NCBI GenBank assembly: GCA_964469555.1
Contig: CAYYAQ010000002.1
Coordinates: forward strand, 36,410 to 100,409
Origin: CAYYAQ01 sp964469555
Lineage (GTDB): Bacteria > Planctomycetota > UBA1135 > UBA2386
DNA length: 64,000 bases
Direction: 5' to 3'
Shown: piece by piece, positions 8,154 through 16,845 of the stretch
Layout: the number at the start of each line of letters is the position of its first letter
How positions within the stretch are numbered: the first letter of the stretch is position 1
The notes under the pieces: generated by a model
Seen by the model: the letters and a program-made list of their open reading frames with translations, nothing else
Database searches by the model: none
What the model was told of the DNA's origin: nothing
Made by a program: the position numbers and the translations under genes

Positions 8154-9565
8154 TTCGCGGCCCCCAGTCGCCTCGGCATCTTGGCGCCGGTGTCGCGAAG
8201 CCAGGCTTTGAGTTTCCCTTTGAGTTCTGCCGTCTTCGCGGGCAGCACCGCAGAGAGGTCGCGAGTCTCAGAGATGTCCGCGGACAGGTCGTAGAGTTCG
8301 GTCGAGTCGTCGCCGTAGTGAAGGATGAGCTTGTGGCGCCCCGCTCGAATCGCCCCACCCAGACGGTTCTTGCCGTGGAACGCGTAGTTCGGGTAGTGGA
8401 AGTAGATCGCTTCGCGACCGAGATCGCCGGACCTCCGGAGAATGGGCGTGAGGTCGCAGCCATCCAAAGGACTGGCTGGATCAGGCCGCAGTCCGACCGC
8501 GGTGAGAAACGTGGGAAAGAAGTCCATGCTGATCACCGGCTCGGCACTCATCGTGGCCGGCGACGTGACCCCGGGCCAACGCACGATGAGTGGAACGCGC
8601 GTCCCCCCCTCGTAGAGGAATCCCTTGCCCTTGCGCAGTGGTCGGTTGTCGGCAACGCCAGAGTACCCGCCGTTGTCCGAGGTGAAGACGACGAGCGTGT
8701 TGTCCGCAAGACCGAGCTCGTCAAGGCGCGTGAGAACGCGACCGACGGCCTTGTCCATGGCCTCGATCATCGCGCCGTACCTCGTGTCGTTGAGCCCTGG
8801 TCCCGTTCGCGTCTTGTACTTCTTCAGAAGTTCGTCGGGCGCCTCCATCGGCCAGTGCACGGTGTAGTGCGAAAGATTCAGGTAGAAGGGCTTGCCGTCT
8901 CGTTTCGACTGCTCGAGGAACGCGATCGCTTCGTCGGCGAGTCGATAGGGGAGGTACTCGCCTTTCTTGCGGTCGGGGAGCGCGTAGATGTTGTAGGGAT
9001 CGAAGAACGTCGACGGACCGCCGCGCGCGTTGCCGCCGATGTTGATGTCGAAGCCCTGGTGCTCGGGGTGGTAGCGGGCGTCGCCCTTGCCCCCGTCCTT
9101 GCCCGACCAGTCGCCGCAAATGTGCCACTTGCCCATGAACGCGGTGCGGTAGCCGACGGTCTTGAGTCGCTCCGCGATGGTCACGTACTCGAGACCCAGG
9201 TGATCGATGCACTCGGCGGGACCGAGTTTCGCGTTCTTCGGCGTGAAGCGTTTCTGATCGGGAAGGTGATTGGTGATGCCGAGCCGAGCTGGAGCGAGGC
9301 CGGTGAGCACGGCGGCACGCGTCGGCGAACAGACCGGCGCCGCGGCGTAGGCGTCGGTGAAGCGCATGCCCTGTTTGGCAAGCCGGTCGATGTTGGGAGT
9401 CTCGACCAGCTTGTTGCCCTGGCAGGCGACGTCCATCCAACCGAGGTCATCGATGAAGATGAAGAGGATGTTCGGTCGCTTGACGGGACGTTCGGAGCCG
9501 ATCGAACAGGAGGAAACGACCCAGAGGGCAGCCGCGACGAGAACGATGGAAGGAAGTCTGGTCAT
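8150..9565 (-). CDS. Sulfatase (formylglycine-dependent), secreted
   Basis: This 471-aa member of the alkaline-phosphatase/sulfatase superfamily hydrolyses sulfate esters, most likely on algal polysaccharides. The signal sequence ends in VVSSC (Cys20, lipobox-like). Metal ligands are in [12 protein letters not shown] (Asp39-Asp40) and [12 protein letters not shown]. The catalytic Cys79 sits in [13 protein letters not shown], the CxPxR signature converted to formylglycine by an anaerobic or FGE-type maturase. GKWHICG and LSHYTVHWP supply the usual Lys/His residues. The start at ATG 9565 puts the signal peptide in place; the open frame extends further upstream but there it crosses the divergent RidA gene. 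It is co-translated with the SEC-C gene. Confidence 0.93.
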   Translation of the reverse strand: MTRLPSIVLVAAALWVVSSCSIGSERPVKRPNILFIFIDDLGWMDVACQGNKLVETPNIDRLAKQGMRFTDAYAAAPVCSPTRAAVLTGLAPARLGITNHLPDQKRFTPKNAKLGPAECIDHLGLEYVTIAERLKTVGYRTAFMGKWHICGDWSGKDGGKGDARYHPEHQGFDINIGGNARGGPSTFFDPYNIYALPDRKKGEYLPYRLADEAIAFLEQSKRDGKPFYLNLSHYTVHWPMEAPDELLKKYKTRTGPGLNDTRYGAMIEAMDKAVGRVLTRLDELGLADNTLVVFTSDNGGYSGVADNRPLRKGKGFLYEGGTRVPLIVRWPGVTSPATMSAEPVISMDFFPTFLTAVGLRPDPASPLDGCDLTPILRRSGDLGREAIYFHYPNYAFHGKNRLGGAIRAGRHKLILHYGDDSTELYDLSADISETRDLSAVLPAKTAELKGKLKAWLRDTGAKMPRRLGAAK

Positions 9566-9641
9566 GTTGATTCGATGCGCGGAGATTCTAGTCGGCGATT
9601 CCCCCGGCGCTTCGCTATCTTGCCGGCCCCTGGAGCTAATC

Positions 9642-10070
9642 ATGAAGATGAAGACCCTGACCCTTCTCACCCTGTCCCTCGTTTTATCGTGCTCGTGTGC
9701 ATCGGCACCCCAGTACTTCCGCGACAGTGAGTCAAAACTGCCGTTCAGTTCCGCGGTGCGAGTCGGCAACCTGGTCTTCGTGTCCGGACATCTCGGCCGC
9801 GACAAGACGACCGGCAACGCGCCCGCAGATGTCGCAGAGGAAGTGCGCCTGATGCTGGACGCCTTCGCGGCCTCCTTGGCGAAAGCGGGCATGACGATGG
9901 ACAACCTCGTCGCCGTGCAGGTGCACTGCACGGACTTGAGCCACTACACGACCTTCAACGACATCTACCGCAAGCGCTTCGAGAAGAACTTCCCCACGCG
10001 GGCCTTCATCGGCGCCGGCTCGCTCCTTCGCGGATGCCGATTCGAGATCCTCGGCACCGCCGCCGACTGA
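9642..10070 (+). CDS. RidA/YjgF-family protein with a lipoprotein signal peptide
   Basis: The 142-aa protein starts MKMKTLTLLTLSLVLSCSCA, a type II signal peptide with lipobox VLSC. It then follows the RidA fold: VFVSGHLGRDK, MLDAFAASLAKAGMTMDNLV, VQVHCTDLSHYTTFNDIYRK, FPTRAFIGAGSLLRGCRFEI. The conserved Arg of the RidA active site is kept in FPTRAF. RidA enzymes deaminate reactive enamines in the cytoplasm, so an exported, lipid-anchored version is unusual. It is divergent from the sulfatase, and the two starts are 76 bp apart, implying a shared promoter region. Confidence 0.88.
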   Translation: MKMKTLTLLTLSLVLSCSCASAPQYFRDSESKLPFSSAVRVGNLVFVSGHLGRDKTTGNAPADVAEEVRLMLDAFAASLAKAGMTMDNLVAVQVHCTDLSHYTTFNDIYRKRFEKNFPTRAFIGAGSLLRGCRFEILGTAAD

Positions 10071-10074
10071 CGAA

Positions 10075-11598
10075 TCAGGGCCCGGAGTTTCGCGCGACCA
10101 GCCAGCGGTTGGCGAAGATCAACGCTGCCAGGACTATTGCGAACTGGAACAGGACCGTGCCGGCGTTGAACTCGCGGAGCGGATGCCACCAGTCGTCCGC
10201 CCCCTGAGAGGCGTCGTACAACCACCAGACGAGCAACACGAGGGCCTGCAAGGGCACCAGGACGGCGATGATGACGTCCCACCACCGACCGATGTGGATG
10301 TTCGAGTCCGCATGGTTGAGGTGCTCTTCACGGAAGCGACGCACGCCGGAGCAAATCACGGCAATCGCGAAGAACAGTCCCGCCAGGATCAGGCCGACCC
10401 CCCACACCCAGTCCTGGTTGCGGAAGACCTCCATGAAAAGCACCGACGGCAAGCCGAGCAGAAAGCCGACAACACCCACGATGCGGATCGCCTTGCGCCG
10501 CTCGACGCCTGCGTCAACAAACGTCCGGGTCACCAGCTCGACCATCGACACGAGACTCGTGAACGCGGCGAAGGACAGGGCGAGAAAGAACAACACCATG
10601 AAGAACGTGCCCCACGGCAGTGTGGCGAATAGCCGCGGCATCCAGACGAACGTCAAACCTTCGTTGTTCTGCTGGAAGATCGTCGTTTGCACGAGTTCGG
10701 GTGTCAGCGCCTGCCCCGACTCGATCGCGGCCTCGAGCTTCGGGAAGCCCTTCAGTGCCTCCGGATTCGCGACCAGATCCGGCACGACCGAGAACACGGT
10801 GCACAAGATCATCATCGCCGCGAGCAGGGAGATCGCGTTGTTCGCAATCGGCAGGATCACGCCGTTGAGCGCCGTGTCCTCCTTCTCGCGAAGGTACGCC
10901 GCGTAGCACAGCACCAGACCGAATCCGGCGCCCGTATCCCACGCGTTCTGGGTCAGGGCTTCCAGCCACAGCGTTGGCTCCGAGAGCCGCGACCAGTCGA
11001 CGCTGAAGAGATAGTCCAGCCCTTCACCAGCGCCGGGCAGGGTCAACGCGCGCACGGTCAGCACGATGACGAGCACGATCAGCGATGGCATCAACAGCTT
11101 GCCGACCTTCTCGATCGAACGCACACCTCGCCCCACCACGAACGCCGCACCGCCGATCATCAGCCCGTGCGTGAGAGCCGGCCACCATGAGGTGCTGTAC
11201 TCCGCCCAGAACTCCCCCGGAGATTCCCCAGGGATCTCGCCGGTCACGGAGGCGACGAAGAAGCGCAGCGTCCAACCCGCGACGACCGAGTACGTGAACA
11301 TGATCCCCGACGTCACGACCACCGCGAACGCACCCATCCACGCCCAGCGCGGACCGATCGCTTTCATCAACGTACGGATCGGACCTCGACGGTGCTTCCG
11401 CCCGAGCCCGAACTCCAACAGGATGAGTGGAATCGACCAGATCACCAGGAACACCACCCACGGGATCAAGAACTCGCCACCGCCGTTCTTCGCGGCGATG
11501 CGCGGGAACCGCCAGATGTTCCCGGTGCCGACCGCCATGCCGAGCATGGCGAGCATCATTCCCCAACGCGAACCGAAGCGCTCGGGTTGTTCGGTCAC
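10075..11598 (-). CDS. Sodium-dependent transporter of the NSS/SNF family
   Basis: The 507-aa membrane protein begins with the family signature [20 protein letters not shown] followed by WRFPR, which lines the sodium and substrate sites, and contains about twelve hydrophobic segments. NSS proteins import amino acids or related zwitterions with Na+. Its ATG at 11598 overlaps the stop of the enolase-superfamily gene (ATGA), so it probably imports that enzyme's substrate, for example a proline-type amino acid or betaine. The pair is divergent from a phosphonate operon. Family certain, substrate inferred. Confidence 0.93.
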   Translation of the reverse strand: MTEQPERFGSRWGMMLAMLGMAVGTGNIWRFPRIAAKNGGGEFLIPWVVFLVIWSIPLILLEFGLGRKHRRGPIRTLMKAIGPRWAWMGAFAVVVTSGIMFTYSVVAGWTLRFFVASVTGEIPGESPGEFWAEYSTSWWPALTHGLMIGGAAFVVGRGVRSIEKVGKLLMPSLIVLVIVLTVRALTLPGAGEGLDYLFSVDWSRLSEPTLWLEALTQNAWDTGAGFGLVLCYAAYLREKEDTALNGVILPIANNAISLLAAMMILCTVFSVVPDLVANPEALKGFPKLEAAIESGQALTPELVQTTIFQQNNEGLTFVWMPRLFATLPWGTFFMVLFFLALSFAAFTSLVSMVELVTRTFVDAGVERRKAIRIVGVVGFLLGLPSVLFMEVFRNQDWVWGVGLILAGLFFAIAVICSGVRRFREEHLNHADSNIHIGRWWDVIIAVLVPLQALVLLVWWLYDASQGADDWWHPLREFNAGTVLFQFAIVLAALIFANRWLVARNSGP

Positions 11599-12701
11599 GC
11601 CGTCAGATCGACGACCGGATCGCCGAGCACGTCCATCCGCGGCGCGATGCCGAGACCGGGTTCTGTCGACGCGCGCATCCGCCCATTGTCACGCTGCGGT
11701 GCACCCTCGGCGGTACTGACGGTGACGTAGCTGTTGAAGTCGGTCGCCGTGAACAGGAGTTCGGTCGGCGTGCTGTGCGCCAGGTGCGAGATCGCCGCCG
11801 TGACGATGTCGCCGCCCCAGCTGTCCTCGATCGTCATGGCGATGCCGAGCGCAACACACAGGTCCCGCGCCTGCTTGGCCTTCGTCAGCCCGCCGAACTT
11901 GCTGATCTTGATGTTGATGCAGTCCATCGCGGCGTCGGCGTGACCGCGCAACAAGACATCGAGCCCATCGATCGACTCGTCCATGACAAACGGATGATCC
12001 GTGTGCCTGCGGATGCTGAGGCATTCCTCGTACGAATCGCACGGCTGTTCGATGTAGACATCGACGTCTTTCACGCCGCGCACGACGCGCATCGCGTCCT
12101 TCATCAACCAACCGGTGTTCGCGTCGGCGATCAGCACGTCACCGGACTGCATCAACGCGCCGACAGCCTTGATCCTCTCGATGTCGACGTCCGGATCACC
12201 GCCCACCTTGAGCTGGAACCGCCGGTAACCCTCGTCCCGATAGCCCGCGACCTTGGCCGCCATCGCTTCGGGTTCCTCCTGGGAGATCGCGCGGTAGAGC
12301 ACGAAGTCTTCGCCGAATCGTCCACCGAGCAGAGTCACCACGGGTTGACCGGTCACCTTGCCGAGGATGTCCCAGCACGCCATGTCGATCGCCGACTTCA
12401 CGTAGGGATGACCCTTGAGCGCCGCGTCCATCATGCGGTTGAGCGGCCAGAGCTGCGTCGGGTCCATGCCGAAGAGGTGCGGGGCGAGTTCGGCGATGCC
12501 CGTCCGGGCTCCGCTGCCGTACGCCGGGAGGTAGAACGGCCCGAGGGGGCAGACTTCGCCGAATCCAACGAGACCCGATTCCGTCTCGATACGGACGATC
12601 GTGCAGTCGAACACATCGACGGACTTGCCACCTGACCACTTGTAGCTCCCCTCGTGTAGGGGAAGGTCGACCTGGAACGCGGAGATTCGTTTGATACGCA
12701 T
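11595..12701 (-). CDS. Enolase-superfamily enzyme (mandelate racemase/muconate lactonizing type)
   Basis: The 368-aa protein has the full MLE-type active site: Lys165 in [11 protein letters not shown], metal ligands Asp193 (LIADANTGW), Glu218 (VYIEQPC) and Asp241 (FVMDESID), and Lys265 in [10 protein letters not shown] on the opposite face. One Lys on each face is the arrangement of epimerases and dehydratases in this superfamily. Overall it most resembles the hydroxyproline-betaine epimerase / cis-3-hydroxy-L-proline dehydratase group, but I cannot fix the substrate. ATG 12701 is the first sensible start. It is coupled to an Na+ symporter, which may deliver the substrate. Confidence 0.9.
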   Translation of the reverse strand: MRIKRISAFQVDLPLHEGSYKWSGGKSVDVFDCTIVRIETESGLVGFGEVCPLGPFYLPAYGSGARTGIAELAPHLFGMDPTQLWPLNRMMDAALKGHPYVKSAIDMACWDILGKVTGQPVVTLLGGRFGEDFVLYRAISQEEPEAMAAKVAGYRDEGYRRFQLKVGGDPDVDIERIKAVGALMQSGDVLIADANTGWLMKDAMRVVRGVKDVDVYIEQPCDSYEECLSIRRHTDHPFVMDESIDGLDVLLRGHADAAMDCINIKISKFGGLTKAKQARDLCVALGIAMTIEDSWGGDIVTAAISHLAHSTPTELLFTATDFNSYVTVSTAEGAPQRDNGRMRASTEPGLGIAPRMDVLGDPVVDLTA

Positions 12702-12746
12702 GGGCCGCGCAGCATAGCGCGGCGGACCGCGCAATCTACCGAGCTC

Positions 12747-12775
12747 TTGACAGTGCGGCCCGCGGGCCGGAACGT
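12747..12775 (+). promoter_or_regulatory. Possible promoter and operator of the phosphonate operon
   Basis: A perfect -35 box TTGACA (12747-12752) is followed by a 14-bp perfect palindrome CGGCCCGCGGGCCG (12756-12769) exactly where the spacer would be. The -10 candidate at 12770-12775 is poor. The position, 14-40 bp before the phnA GTG, and the palindrome suggest a regulated promoter in which a dimeric repressor or an activator binds the spacer. An eight-C tract directly precedes the start codon. Confidence 0.35.
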
Positions 12776-12788
12776 GTACGCCCCCCCC

Positions 12789-13997
12789 GTGCATAGCAAA
12801 CCATTCACTGTCAACGGTCGAACCTATCGACCGCCGTCCCGACCCATTGTCGTCATCTGCATCGACGGCTGCGCCGACGAGTATCTGAGCGCCGCGATGT
12901 GCCGAGACCGCCTGCCGAACATCCAGAAGATGGCGGCCCAGGGCTACCGCGGAATGTGCCGCGCGGCTCTCCCGGCGTTCACGAACGTCAACAACGCCGC
13001 GATCTGCACCGGACTGCCACCATCGAAGACGGGCATCTGCGGCAACTACTTCCTCGACCCGGATACCGGCGAAGAGGTGATGTCGAATTCGGCGAAATAT
13101 CTCCTCGCCGACAACCTCCTCGTCGCAGCCGCGGACGCGGATCGAAAGGTCGCGTTTGTCACCTCGAAGGACAAGCTGCGCAAGTTCCTGTCCGAAGGAC
13201 TGAACGGGATCGCATTCTCAGCCGAGAAAGCGGACGCGGACATCGAGGCGATGGTCGGCCAGAGCAGGCCCGACATCTATAGCGCCGCGGCGAGCGTTTT
13301 CGTCTTGCAAGCCGGCGTCGCGATGGTCCGACAAGAGAAAGCCGACTTCCTGTATCTCTCGTTGACCGACTACATCCAGCACAAGCACGCACCCGACGAG
13401 GAAGAGGCGCTGCAGTTCTACGAGGATCTCGACCGCGAGATCGGACTCCTTCTCGAACTCGGGTGCACGATCGGGATCACGGCGGACCACGGGATGAACG
13501 CGAAGCACGGTCTGGACGGCGCGCCGAATGTTCTCTACCTCGAGTCCGAGTTGGCAGCGAAGTTCGGAGACGGCATCCGCGTAATCTGCCCGATCACCGA
13601 CCCGTACGTCGTGCACCATGGCGCGCTCGGCGGTGCCGTGACCGTGTTCCTGCCCCCCGAAGCAAACCGCGCCGAGGTCGCCGCGTGGATCGCCGGACTC
13701 GATCGCGTGTCCGAAGTGTTCACGCGGGAACTCGCCGCAAAGAAACTCGAACTCGTGCCGGATCGCATCGGAGACATCTACGTGCTGGCGGAGCGAGACG
13801 CCGTCCTCGGTCGCACCGCCGAGCACCACGACCTGTCGGGATTGGATCGCCCCCTGCGTTCGCACGGTGGGCGCTACGAAGAAATGGTCCCGCTCATCGT
13901 CTCCGAACCGCTATCGTCCGACTACCGGATGAAGGCGCTAGGGGACCCCCGCAACTTCGACATCTTCGACTTCGTCTGCAACGGAGCCGCGCAGTGA
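12789..13997 (+). CDS. phnA: Phosphonoacetate hydrolase
   Basis: This 402-aa alkaline-phosphatase-superfamily enzyme cleaves the C-P bond of phosphonoacetate to acetate and phosphate. It shows the PhnA pattern: [15 protein letters not shown] (first metal ligand Asp), [13 protein letters not shown] with the Thr nucleophile, [14 protein letters not shown] and [11 protein letters not shown] for the two Zn sites, and [16 protein letters not shown]. The GTG at 12789 is chosen because homology to PhnA starts right after it ([16 protein letters not shown]); no strong Shine-Dalgarno is visible. It is the first gene of phnA-phnY-alcohol dehydrogenase, with a 4-base overlap to phnY. Confidence 0.93.
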   Translation: MHSKPFTVNGRTYRPPSRPIVVICIDGCADEYLSAAMCRDRLPNIQKMAAQGYRGMCRAALPAFTNVNNAAICTGLPPSKTGICGNYFLDPDTGEEVMSNSAKYLLADNLLVAAADADRKVAFVTSKDKLRKFLSEGLNGIAFSAEKADADIEAMVGQSRPDIYSAAASVFVLQAGVAMVRQEKADFLYLSLTDYIQHKHAPDEEEALQFYEDLDREIGLLLELGCTIGITADHGMNAKHGLDGAPNVLYLESELAAKFGDGIRVICPITDPYVVHHGALGGAVTVFLPPEANRAEVAAWIAGLDRVSEVFTRELAAKKLELVPDRIGDIYVLAERDAVLGRTAEHHDLSGLDRPLRSHGGRYEEMVPLIVSEPLSSDYRMKALGDPRNFDIFDFVCNGAAQ

Positions 13998-15406
13998 AAA
14001 CCCCGTGCTACATCGGGGGTAAGGCGGTCACGAGTGAGACATTGCTCGACGTCATCTACCCCTACACGGGAGAGATCGTGGGCCAGGTGTGCATGGTCGG
14101 TCAGCCCGAACTCGAGCGCGCGATCACCTCGATGCGGGCCGGCGGCGATCCGCTAACGCGGCATCAGCGCTTCGAGATCCTCGACTCCGCACGCCGGTTG
14201 CTGGGCGAGCGTGCCGACGAATTCGCCAACCTGATCCGCAGCGAGTCGGGCCTGTGCATGCGTGAGACCCGCTACGAGGTGGGACGCGCCCAGGACGTGC
14301 TGCAGTTCGCTTCGATGGAAGCGCTGAAGGACGACGGGCAGATCTTCTCCTGCGATGTCACGCCGCACGGCAAAGCGCGCAAGATCTTCACGACGCGCGA
14401 GCCCTTGCGATCCATCGCGGCGATCACGCCGTTCAACCACCCGCTCAACCAGGTTGCGCACAAGCTGGCGCCTGCAATCGCAGTGGGTGCGCCGATGATT
14501 CTCAAGCCATCGGAGAAGACTCCGCTCACGGCGATTCGTCTCGCCGAGCTCTTCTACGAGGCAGGATTGCCAGGATGGATGCTCAGCGTGCTCGTCGGAC
14601 CGATCGACACCGTCGTTGAACCGATGATTCGCGACGAGCGGATCGAATTGGTCAGCTTCACGGGCAGCATCGCGATCGGCAAGCACATCGCGGACATCGC
14701 CGGCTACAAGAAGATCTGTCTGGAACTCGGCGGCAACTCGCCGTTGATCGTTCTGGAAGACGCGGACCTTCAGAAAGCCGTCGGTCTGGCAGCCGAGGGT
14801 TGCTACCGGAACTCGGGTCAACGCTGTACCGCAGTCAAGCGCATCCTCGTACACCGCGACATCGTCGACGGGTTCACTTCGGCAATGGTCGAGAAGACGA
14901 AGGAATATCGGGCCGGTGATCCAGCGGATCCCGAGACGCGCGTCGGGACGGTCATCGACGAAGCCGCCGCGATCGACCTCGAACGGCGGGTCCAAGACGC
15001 GACCGCCGCGGGCGCGCGGGTATTGATCGGTGGCGGTCGCGATGGCGCGCAGATGGAAGCGACAGTGATCGCGGAGGTGCCGAGGGACGTCGAGATGGTT
15101 CGCACGGAGTCGTTCGGTCCGCTGGCCCCCATCATCGCAATCGACGACCTCGACGACGCGATCGACCTCGCGAACTCCACAGGCTACGCGCTGTCGTGCG
15201 GGATCGTCACCAACGACCTCTCACGCGCGCTCGAGGCGGTGAAACGCGTGCGCACGGGCACGGTCAACGTCAACGAAATACCGGGCTACCGGATCGAGTG
15301 TTCGCCCTTTGGTGGTGTCGAGAACTCCGGTCTCGGGATCAAGGAGGGCGTCATCGAGGAGATGAAGTTCATGACGAACGTCAAGACGTTCTCGTTGCCG
15401 TGGTAG
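13994..15406 (+). CDS. phnY: Phosphonoacetaldehyde dehydrogenase
   Basis: The 470-aa aldehyde dehydrogenase contains the catalytic Cys in NSGQRCTAVKR, the Glu in CLELGGNSPLIV, AITPFNHPLNQVAHKLAPAI for cofactor binding and EIPGYRIECSPFGGVENSG at the C terminus. Next to phnA it is best read as PhnY, which oxidises phosphonoacetaldehyde to phosphonoacetate, the PhnA substrate. The GTG start (13994) overlaps the phnA stop (GTGA). No phnW transaminase gene is in the window, so the aldehyde must come from elsewhere or from another enzyme. Confidence 0.92.
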   Translation: MKTPCYIGGKAVTSETLLDVIYPYTGEIVGQVCMVGQPELERAITSMRAGGDPLTRHQRFEILDSARRLLGERADEFANLIRSESGLCMRETRYEVGRAQDVLQFASMEALKDDGQIFSCDVTPHGKARKIFTTREPLRSIAAITPFNHPLNQVAHKLAPAIAVGAPMILKPSEKTPLTAIRLAELFYEAGLPGWMLSVLVGPIDTVVEPMIRDERIELVSFTGSIAIGKHIADIAGYKKICLELGGNSPLIVLEDADLQKAVGLAAEGCYRNSGQRCTAVKRILVHRDIVDGFTSAMVEKTKEYRAGDPADPETRVGTVIDEAAAIDLERRVQDATAAGARVLIGGGRDGAQMEATVIAEVPRDVEMVRTESFGPLAPIIAIDDLDDAIDLANSTGYALSCGIVTNDLSRALEAVKRVRTGTVNVNEIPGYRIECSPFGGVENSGLGIKEGVIEEMKFMTNVKTFSLPW

Positions 15407-16464
15407 TCGCGAAGCTCCAGGTCTTCGACGGCGCCAGGCAACCATTCCGCGCCGAGGAGCGCGAGTTCAACCCCAAGGATCTCGCGCCAGGCGAAGCGCT
15501 CGTGGAGATCTCGCTGGCGACGGTGTGTGGCTCCGACCTCCACACCTTCGACGGCAAGCGCGTCGAGGACACGCCGTGCGTCCTCGGTCACGAGGCGGTC
15601 GGACGCGTGGTCGCCGTCGCGGACCAAACCGACGTCGCGGTCGGCGACCGGGTCACGTGGTCGATCGCGGACAGCTGCGGCGAATGCCCGGCGTGCACGA
15701 GCTTCGGATTGCCGGAGAAGTGCGAGCGTCTGTTCAAGTACGGGCACGCACCGCTCACGAACGGTTCGGGGTTGAACGGCAGCTATGCATCGCACATCGT
15801 CGTGCGCCGCGGAACCCACGTCGTTCGTCTACCCGATGAGGTCGTGGACGCGGTGGCGGCACCCGCCAACTGCGCTCTCGCAACGATGGTCAATGCGATT
15901 TCGGGCACGCCAAAGAATGTGAAGAAGGTCGTGATCCAAGGCGGGGGGTTGCTCGGTATATACGGCTGCGCGTTGCTCCGCGAACGTGGCGTACCCGACG
16001 TGTACTGCACGGACCTGGACACGCGCCGCTTCGACATCATCGAGCGCTTCGGCGGCAAGGCAGTCGACGCCTCGCAAGCCGACTCGGATCTCGACTCGGT
16101 TCGCGGACAGATCGATGCGGTGTTCGAGGTCGCGGGTGTGAAGGAGCTGATTCCTCAGGGCGTCTCGTTGCTGCGCCCGGGAGGATTCTACGGGTTGGTC
16201 GGTCTGGTCCATCCCGATTCCGCGCTGGGCATTACCGCGGAACAGCTGATCCGGAAATGCCTCACACTCCGAGGATTTCACAACTACTCGCCGGACCACC
16301 TCGATGCCGCGGTCGAATTCCTCGCGCGCCACGTCGGGAAGTTGCCGTTCGAGGATCTCGTCGGCCCTCCTGTCGATCTCACGCGATTGGATGAGGCGTT
16401 CGCGAGTACGCGGAGGCGCGACGAGTTCAGGGTCTCCGTCTGCCACGGTGCGACCGGGAAATAG
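15400..16464 (+). CDS. Zinc-dependent alcohol dehydrogenase associated with phosphonate catabolism
   Basis: The 354-aa medium-chain dehydrogenase has the catalytic zinc site (TVCGSDLHTF, GHEAVGRVV), a structural zinc site (CGECPACTSFGLPEKC) and the nucleotide-binding loop VVIQGGGLLGIYGCALL. It belongs to the group described as 'putative phosphonate catabolism associated alcohol dehydrogenase', regularly next to phn genes. It may oxidise a hydroxyalkyl phosphonate to feed phnY. It starts at GTG 15400, overlapping the phnY stop by 7 bases, so the three genes form one operon. Confidence 0.88.
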   Translation: MVVAKLQVFDGARQPFRAEEREFNPKDLAPGEALVEISLATVCGSDLHTFDGKRVEDTPCVLGHEAVGRVVAVADQTDVAVGDRVTWSIADSCGECPACTSFGLPEKCERLFKYGHAPLTNGSGLNGSYASHIVVRRGTHVVRLPDEVVDAVAAPANCALATMVNAISGTPKNVKKVVIQGGGLLGIYGCALLRERGVPDVYCTDLDTRRFDIIERFGGKAVDASQADSDLDSVRGQIDAVFEVAGVKELIPQGVSLLRPGGFYGLVGLVHPDSALGITAEQLIRKCLTLRGFHNYSPDHLDAAVEFLARHVGKLPFEDLVGPPVDLTRLDEAFASTRRRDEFRVSVCHGATGK

Positions 16465-16475
16465 ACTGCCGGACC

Positions 16476-16797
16476 ATGCCCGCAGGAACCATAGTGATCC
16501 ACGTCCTGCGTCCGATCGAAGACGTGTTCGCCTTCGTCGGCGACCTGGAGACCGCTCCACAATGGGTGCCCGATCTTGTTTCGATGCGAAAGGTGACCGA
16601 AGGGGCCATCGCGATTCCAGGTGCGTTACGCGCTCGAATCGGACGAGGGTGGAACGAAGCTCACCCACGACTACACGATGCAGATGACTGATTGTTTCTG
16701 GATCATGACTCCGTTCGTCCACGGCTGGGTGAAGAAGAACTCCCGCGCAGGGTTGGACAATCTTCGGAAGCTGCTGACGAGCGAAGCCGAGTCGTAG
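16476..16797 (+). pseudogene. SRPBCC (START/polyketide-cyclase fold) protein with an internal deletion
   Basis: From ATG 16476 the first 48 codons read as the start of an SRPBCC protein (VIHVLRPIEDVFAFVGDLET, then APQWVPDLVSMRKVTEGAIA). At about 16619 the frame changes, and codons up to the TAG at 16795-16797 give the end of the same fold (RYALESDEGGTKLTHDYTMQ, MTPFVHGWVKKNSRAGLDNL). About 40 residues of the middle are missing, so a deletion of roughly 120 bp that also shifted the frame explains it. It sits 12 bp behind the phosphonate operon. Confidence 0.7.
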
Positions 16798-16845
16798 TCG
16801 CCCTCGTGCGCCTCATTTGCCGGCGCGCCTCCGCGCTCTTCGAAC

